A stretch of DNA of 64,000 nucleotides. Origin: Bifidobacterium biavatii DSM 23969 (GTDB lineage: Bacteria > Actinomycetota > Actinomycetes > Actinomycetales > Bifidobacteriaceae). Below are positions 60,397 to 64,000 of the stretch, piece by piece (position 1 is the first letter of the stretch; every line of letters starts with the position of its first letter). The DNA is taken from positions 124,001 to 188,000 of the forward strand of contig NZ_JGYN01000004.1 of assembly GCF_000741165.1 (NCBI RefSeq). Direction: 5' to 3'. Position numbers and translations under genes: made by a program. The notes under the pieces are model-generated. The model was given only the letters and a program-made list of their open reading frames with translations. It did not search any database and was not told where the DNA came from.

Positions 60397-61416
60397 CTAC
60401 AATCCTGCCGGACGCGGCGCCTCGAGATGCTCGAGGGCGGAGTTCTCGAACTCGCCGGGCTGCGACGGGTTGGGGTGCGGGCGGTCGTTCATGACGGCGA
60501 AGTTGAGGCCGATGAGCACGCCGCCGCCCACGAAGTTGCCGAGCAGGATCACGACGATCGCCGCGATGGCCAGCCACGGGTTGATCACGCCGTGCAGGCC
60601 GACGATGAGGAACAGCACGGAATCCGCGACGGAATGCTCGAAGCCGAGATAGGCGAACACGAACACGGCCACGACCATGATGATGCACTTGGTGAAATCG
60701 TTGACGAGCTTGCCGTTGTACACCATGAGCATGCCGATGTTGATGCAGAAGTTGCAGAAGATGGCGCGCACGAACAGGTCGACGATGCCGCCGAAGCCCT
60801 GCGTGACGTAGCCGGTTTTCGTGAGGGCCGCGTTGGCCATCTGCGTGAAGATCACGCCGTCGGTGATGCTGGAGAAGCGCATGAGCACGGCGATGATGAA
60901 CCCGCCGATGAGATTGCCGAGCAGGCACAGCGCGAGGATGCGCAGTGAATGCAGCCAGTCGATGCGCTTGTGGTAGACGCCGATCGAGATGATCATCATG
61001 TTCGACGTGAGCAGTTCGGAGTTCGTGTAGTAGATGAGCACGAGCGCCCAGCCGAACGTGAGCGCGGCGATGACCTTGCCAATGAGCGCCATTGAGGGGC
61101 CGGTCGCGGCGAACGTGGCGCTGATCGCGAAGAACGCGGTGAAGAAGATGCCGACGAAAAAGCCGGCCATGACAGCGCGCTGCATGTACTTGCCGGTGAA
61201 CTTGCCGGTCATGGTTTCCTTGCTGTCGAGCGCGTCGAGCACGGTGCTGATGAACGTGCGCCCCGGGAACAGCGGGTTCATGCGGGGTGCCGGCGCGGCG
61301 GCGACGCCGGCGACCGGAGCCGGGTTCGGTGCCGGTCCTGCGGGCGCGGCCGATGCCGCCGAGCCGCCGGCAGGGATGGTGTCGTTGACGAATGATGCGA
61401 TGACTTTCTCTTCCAC
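60397..61416 (-). CDS. formate/nitrite transporter (FNT) family channel
   Basis: A 339-residue membrane protein with six helices and the FNT motif set: MAGFFVGIFFTAFFAIS, IYYTNSELLTSNMM, GNLIGGFI, FVRAIFCNFCINIGM, GFEHSVADSVLF (with the pore histidine) and GNFVGGGVLIG. An Ala/Pro/Gly-rich N-terminal leader of about 45 residues (SAASAAPAGPAPNPAPVAG) precedes the first helix and is not needed for the fold. Bifidobacteria produce formate by pyruvate formate-lyase, so export or re-import of formate is the likely job. The nearby purT needs formate. Confidence 0.9.
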   Translation of the reverse strand: MEEKVIASFVNDTIPAGGSAASAAPAGPAPNPAPVAGVAAAPAPRMNPLFPGRTFISTVLDALDSKETMTGKFTGKYMQRAVMAGFFVGIFFTAFFAISATFAATGPSMALIGKVIAALTFGWALVLIYYTNSELLTSNMMIISIGVYHKRIDWLHSLRILALCLLGNLIGGFIIAVLMRFSSITDGVIFTQMANAALTKTGYVTQGFGGIVDLFVRAIFCNFCINIGMLMVYNGKLVNDFTKCIIMVVAVFVFAYLGFEHSVADSVLFLIVGLHGVINPWLAIAAIVVILLGNFVGGGVLIGLNFAVMNDRPHPNPSQPGEFENSALEHLEAPRPAGL

Positions 61417-61647
61417 CCCTTTAGTGTGTCACTCCCCCGCACGAGAAACCGGAAAAACCGGTATGACCGACCTCACATTGCCATGTTTTGCAGTGGTTGT
61501 AAGGATCAGCACGGCAACAATGGCGGAATTCCGCCGTTCTCCAATGGTTTCCATGTCCAGTCATCCGCCACCCGGTCCACATGGGTACACATGGCTTTCA
61601 ATCCCGACCATTCGCCGCGAATGCACACGACCGACGTCGCTATCGAC

Positions 61648-63690
61648 TTATGCGCCGAAATCGCAGTCCCCCGCCGCATCCTCGGCGGCGACGCGTTCCT
61701 CCACGGCATGCAGGTTGGCAAGAAGCACATCGTCGTAGCCGGCGAGCGCGGCGAACGGCATGAACTGTGCGGCGCGATTGATGGCGGCCATCTGCGGATG
61801 GTGCATGGAACGATGGCCTGGCATATCGATGATGTCGTCGTAGCGATGCGTGACGCGCAGCGATGATGCGAGCTGCGATGCTGCGGATTGCCGCGACGCG
61901 ACGCCGGTCGGCAAGGGCTGCGGAGGAAATGCCGTTGTACGGGGACCCTTGCGGGAACCCGTCGACGATGAGTCCGTCGAAAACGTCGCCGTCGGTATCG
62001 AGGCCACAGACCGGGACGGCGTACCGGCATGGGGAGGCAATGCACCAGACCTGCCGCCGCTGCGAACCGCGACTGGTGTGGACGACGACGTGGACGTTAC
62101 CTCACGTGTCGGTCCTTCATCCGTGGTTCCGGCGGCGTGGCCGCCGATCTGGCTGTTGCGGTCGCGTCCGGTGGCGTCCTGTTCAAGGTTCATGGCCTTA
62201 AGCACCGCGTTGTTACCGTATTTCTGTTTGATGGCCAGCAATGCCTGCTGCACGTCGTGTTCGCGGCGCTGTTCCGCATGCCGCGTCTCGCGGCGTTCGT
62301 CCTCCGCATCGACGTCGGTGAACAAATCCAGCTGTTCCGCCTCACCAACCGGCGCAATGGTCGAAGCCGAAACGCGAGCGCCATCGACGCTGTCATCACC
62401 GTCCGCATATTTCCGCAACCGGCCGACGACCATGTTCAGCCGGCGTACGCTCACGTTCGTGTTGTCGCTGACGATGCGGTCGTACAGCGCGACCATCGCG
62501 TCGGCGATGACTTTCGTCGACGACGTGTACTCCCCCAATTCGGCCGTGCCGTTGGCCGGTCGCGGCACCGTCCTGCCGAAACGGTTCGTGGACACCGGCA
62601 TCGATCCTTCGAATCCCGGCGCACCCTCGTAGCCGACGTACAGGCCGATCTGGCAGGTTTCCTGTTTGCTCTTCACCAGTTCCAGCGAAATCGCGTCGGC
62701 CATCTCGCGCACGATGAGCCGCGCTTGCTCGCGCGAGTACGGCCGGTGCAGCACCTGCCCGTTGCTCAGCGAATTTTCGGCCGGCTTGTACGCTTTGATG
62801 TCGGCGATCGTGCATGGTTCCCGGCCCCACGCGTGGTCGATGAGCAGTTCCGCGTTCACGCCGAACATGCGGTAGAGCAGGTCTTCGTTGTAGTAGTCGC
62901 TGGCGCGGCCGAGCGAGCAGCGGGCGACGTCGCCCATGGTGAGCAGCCCAGCCGATTCGAGCCGTCGCGCGTAGCCGCGACCGACGCGCCAGAAGTCGGT
63001 GAGCGGACGATGGTTCCACAGCAGCCGCCGGTACGATTCCTCGGTCAGTTCGGCAACGCGCACGCCGTCGCGGTCGGCGGGCATGTGCTTGGCGACGATG
63101 TCCATGGCGACTTTGGCGAGGTACATGTTCGAGCCGATGCCCGCGGCGGCGGTGATGCCGGTGCGTTCGAGGATGTCGCGAACGATGGTGCGGGCCAGAT
63201 CGTGCGGGCTCATACGATGCACGGTGTTGAGATAGTGCGTCGCGTCGATGAACACCTCGTCGATCGAGTAGACGTGGATGTCAGCGGCGGCGGCGTACTT
63301 GAGATAGATCGTGTAGATGTCGCCGCTGGTTTTGAGATAGTACGCCATGCGCGGCTTGGCGGCGCGATACGCGACCTTGAGCTGGGGGAAGCGTGCCAGT
63401 TCCTCGGCGTTGCTGGACTCCCCCGCGAACCGGTGTCCGGGGATTCTCGCGCGGCGTTCCTCGTTGACCCGGTTGAGCTTCTCCTCGACCTCGAACAGCC
63501 GCGCGCGGCCGGGAATGCCGTATGCCTTGAGCGACGGGGAGACGGCGAGGCAGATGGTCTTCTCGGTGCGGCTCACGTCGGCCACGACCAGATTGGTCGT
63601 CAGCGGATCCAAACCGCGCGCCGCGCACTCGGCCGAGGCATAGAACGACTTGAGGTCGATGGCGAGGTACGTGCGGTCAGGTGCTGTCAT
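61648..63690 (-). CDS. Y-family DNA polymerase (UmuC type) fused to a YolD-like domain
   Basis: The 680-residue protein has the UmuC catalytic core: YLAIDLKSFYASAECAARGL near the start, VYSIDEVFID (the second metal acids) and GIGSNMYLAKVAMD, then thumb and little-finger domains to about residue 440. A Ser/Thr/Arg-rich linker (about 470-605) follows. The last 70 residues have the YolD pattern RYDDIIDMP, HPQMAAINRAAQFMPFAAL and GYDDVL. YolD is usually a separate small protein beside such polymerases. It is a translesion polymerase of the SOS response. A consensus LexA box overlaps the promoter, and the GATAAT box ends seven bases before the ATG, so the message is probably leaderless. Confidence 0.9.
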   Translation of the reverse strand: MTAPDRTYLAIDLKSFYASAECAARGLDPLTTNLVVADVSRTEKTICLAVSPSLKAYGIPGRARLFEVEEKLNRVNEERRARIPGHRFAGESSNAEELARFPQLKVAYRAAKPRMAYYLKTSGDIYTIYLKYAAAADIHVYSIDEVFIDATHYLNTVHRMSPHDLARTIVRDILERTGITAAAGIGSNMYLAKVAMDIVAKHMPADRDGVRVAELTEESYRRLLWNHRPLTDFWRVGRGYARRLESAGLLTMGDVARCSLGRASDYYNEDLLYRMFGVNAELLIDHAWGREPCTIADIKAYKPAENSLSNGQVLHRPYSREQARLIVREMADAISLELVKSKQETCQIGLYVGYEGAPGFEGSMPVSTNRFGRTVPRPANGTAELGEYTSSTKVIADAMVALYDRIVSDNTNVSVRRLNMVVGRLRKYADGDDSVDGARVSASTIAPVGEAEQLDLFTDVDAEDERRETRHAEQRREHDVQQALLAIKQKYGNNAVLKAMNLEQDATGRDRNSQIGGHAAGTTDEGPTREVTSTSSSTPVAVRSGGRSGALPPHAGTPSRSVASIPTATFSTDSSSTGSRKGPRTTAFPPQPLPTGVASRQSAASQLASSLRVTHRYDDIIDMPGHRSMHHPQMAAINRAAQFMPFAALAGYDDVLLANLHAVEERVAAEDAAGDCDFGA

Positions 63691-63702
63691 GCAGCCCATT
63701 AT

Positions 63703-63716
63703 CGAACATATGTTCG
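63703..63716. promoter_or_regulatory. LexA binding site (SOS box)
   Basis: CGAACATATGTTCG is a perfect palindrome that fits the Gram-positive SOS box CGAAC-N4-GTTCG. It lies 13 bp upstream of the polymerase start. On the minus strand GATAAT (63698-63703) overlaps its edge, so LexA binding would block the promoter. Confidence 0.9.
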
Positions 63717-63992
63717 ACAACTGCAGTGATTAACACAACACAAGACGGACTTGGATTTGCGGGATTTCACCCTCCCCACCGTCCCATAAGCGGTTGATTT
63801 CGGGCAGGCTTGATGCGTAGTTTTGATACTGGCTGAACGGTGTAACTTGGTTTCCTGTTCATCTTCGGTTGCTCGATTCGTCGCGACAGGTTCAATCACG
63901 GCAAATACGGTTGCAAGAAGTTTTTGCGAGAGCAAGAACCACTAATGACGATCGTTAGGTCGTTTCTCCCAAGAAGGAAGAGAGCAGGAACA

Positions 63993-64000
63993 ATGAGCAA
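63993..64000 (+). CDS. start of a gene cut by the window edge
   Basis: ATGAGCAA at the very end is preceded by AAGAAGGAAGAGAG, a good ribosome site. Only two codons (Met-Ser) are visible, so no product can be named. The stretch 63720-63992 has no other gene that I can support. Confidence 0.4.

Overview
The window reads as a chromosomal segment of a high-GC Gram-positive bacterium, most probably a Bifidobacterium. This is judged from codon use, the predicted proteins, the rpsL-rpsG-fusA-tuf and efp-nusB-carA-carB-(pyrF)-gmk gene orders, a GluABCD-type glutamate transporter and the many short hairpin repeats between genes. The species cannot be named from sequence alone. Most of the segment is ordinary chromosome, with several accessory blocks.

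Layout: (1) 1-13.3 kb is an accessory locus for pectin fragments and hexuronates: a frameshifted sugar-binding lipoprotein, an ABC exporter-type protein, two beta-propeller glycosidases, a cytoplasmic fibronectin III-GH28 galacturonidase-like protein, UxaC, UxaB, UxaA and a LacI-family regulator. LacI-type operator candidates recur before several of these genes. KDG kinase and KDPG aldolase are not in the window. (2) 13.5-17.2 kb is gluABCD, reading leftward from an apparently leaderless promoter. (3) 17.3-24.8 kb holds a YbaK-like deacylase, a MATE exporter, a short UvrA paralogue, a PatB/MalY C-S lyase and a zinc alcohol dehydrogenase with a MerR-like dyad upstream. (4) 25.1-27.7 kb encodes two membrane-anchored, low-complexity surface proteins. 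(5) 28-30.8 kb is a MerR regulator next to a TetM-like translational GTPase. (6) 31.2-37.5 kb is ilvD followed by an FMN riboswitch and ribD-ribE-ribBA-ribH, then two decayed copies of the ilvD 3' end. This suggests the riboflavin operon was inserted at the end of ilvD. (7) 37.5-45.3 kb is the leftward run efp, nusB, carA, carB and a PyrF-Gmk fusion whose PyrF part has lost its catalytic motif. (8) 45.4-49.8 kb is tuf, fusA, rpsG, rpsL. (9) 50.1-52.3 kb holds tRNA-His, a possible structured RNA, threonine aldolase and a nested inverted repeat. (10) 52.3-61.4 kb has a glycosyltransferase, purT, a small anchored protein, purC, a frameshifted purL and a formate/nitrite channel. (11) 61.6-63.7 kb is a LexA-controlled UmuC-YolD fusion, and the window ends at the start of another gene.

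How the genes work together: in the hexuronate locus, galacturonate released inside the cell would go through UxaC (to tagaturonate), UxaB (to altronate) and UxaA (to KDG). The rib cluster would make riboflavin from GTP and ribulose 5-phosphate under FMN control. purT uses formate for purine synthesis and lies near a formate-channel gene. Two genes (the binding protein at the left edge and purL) each need one extra base to read through; because purL is a core gene, sequencing error should be excluded before calling either a pseudogene.
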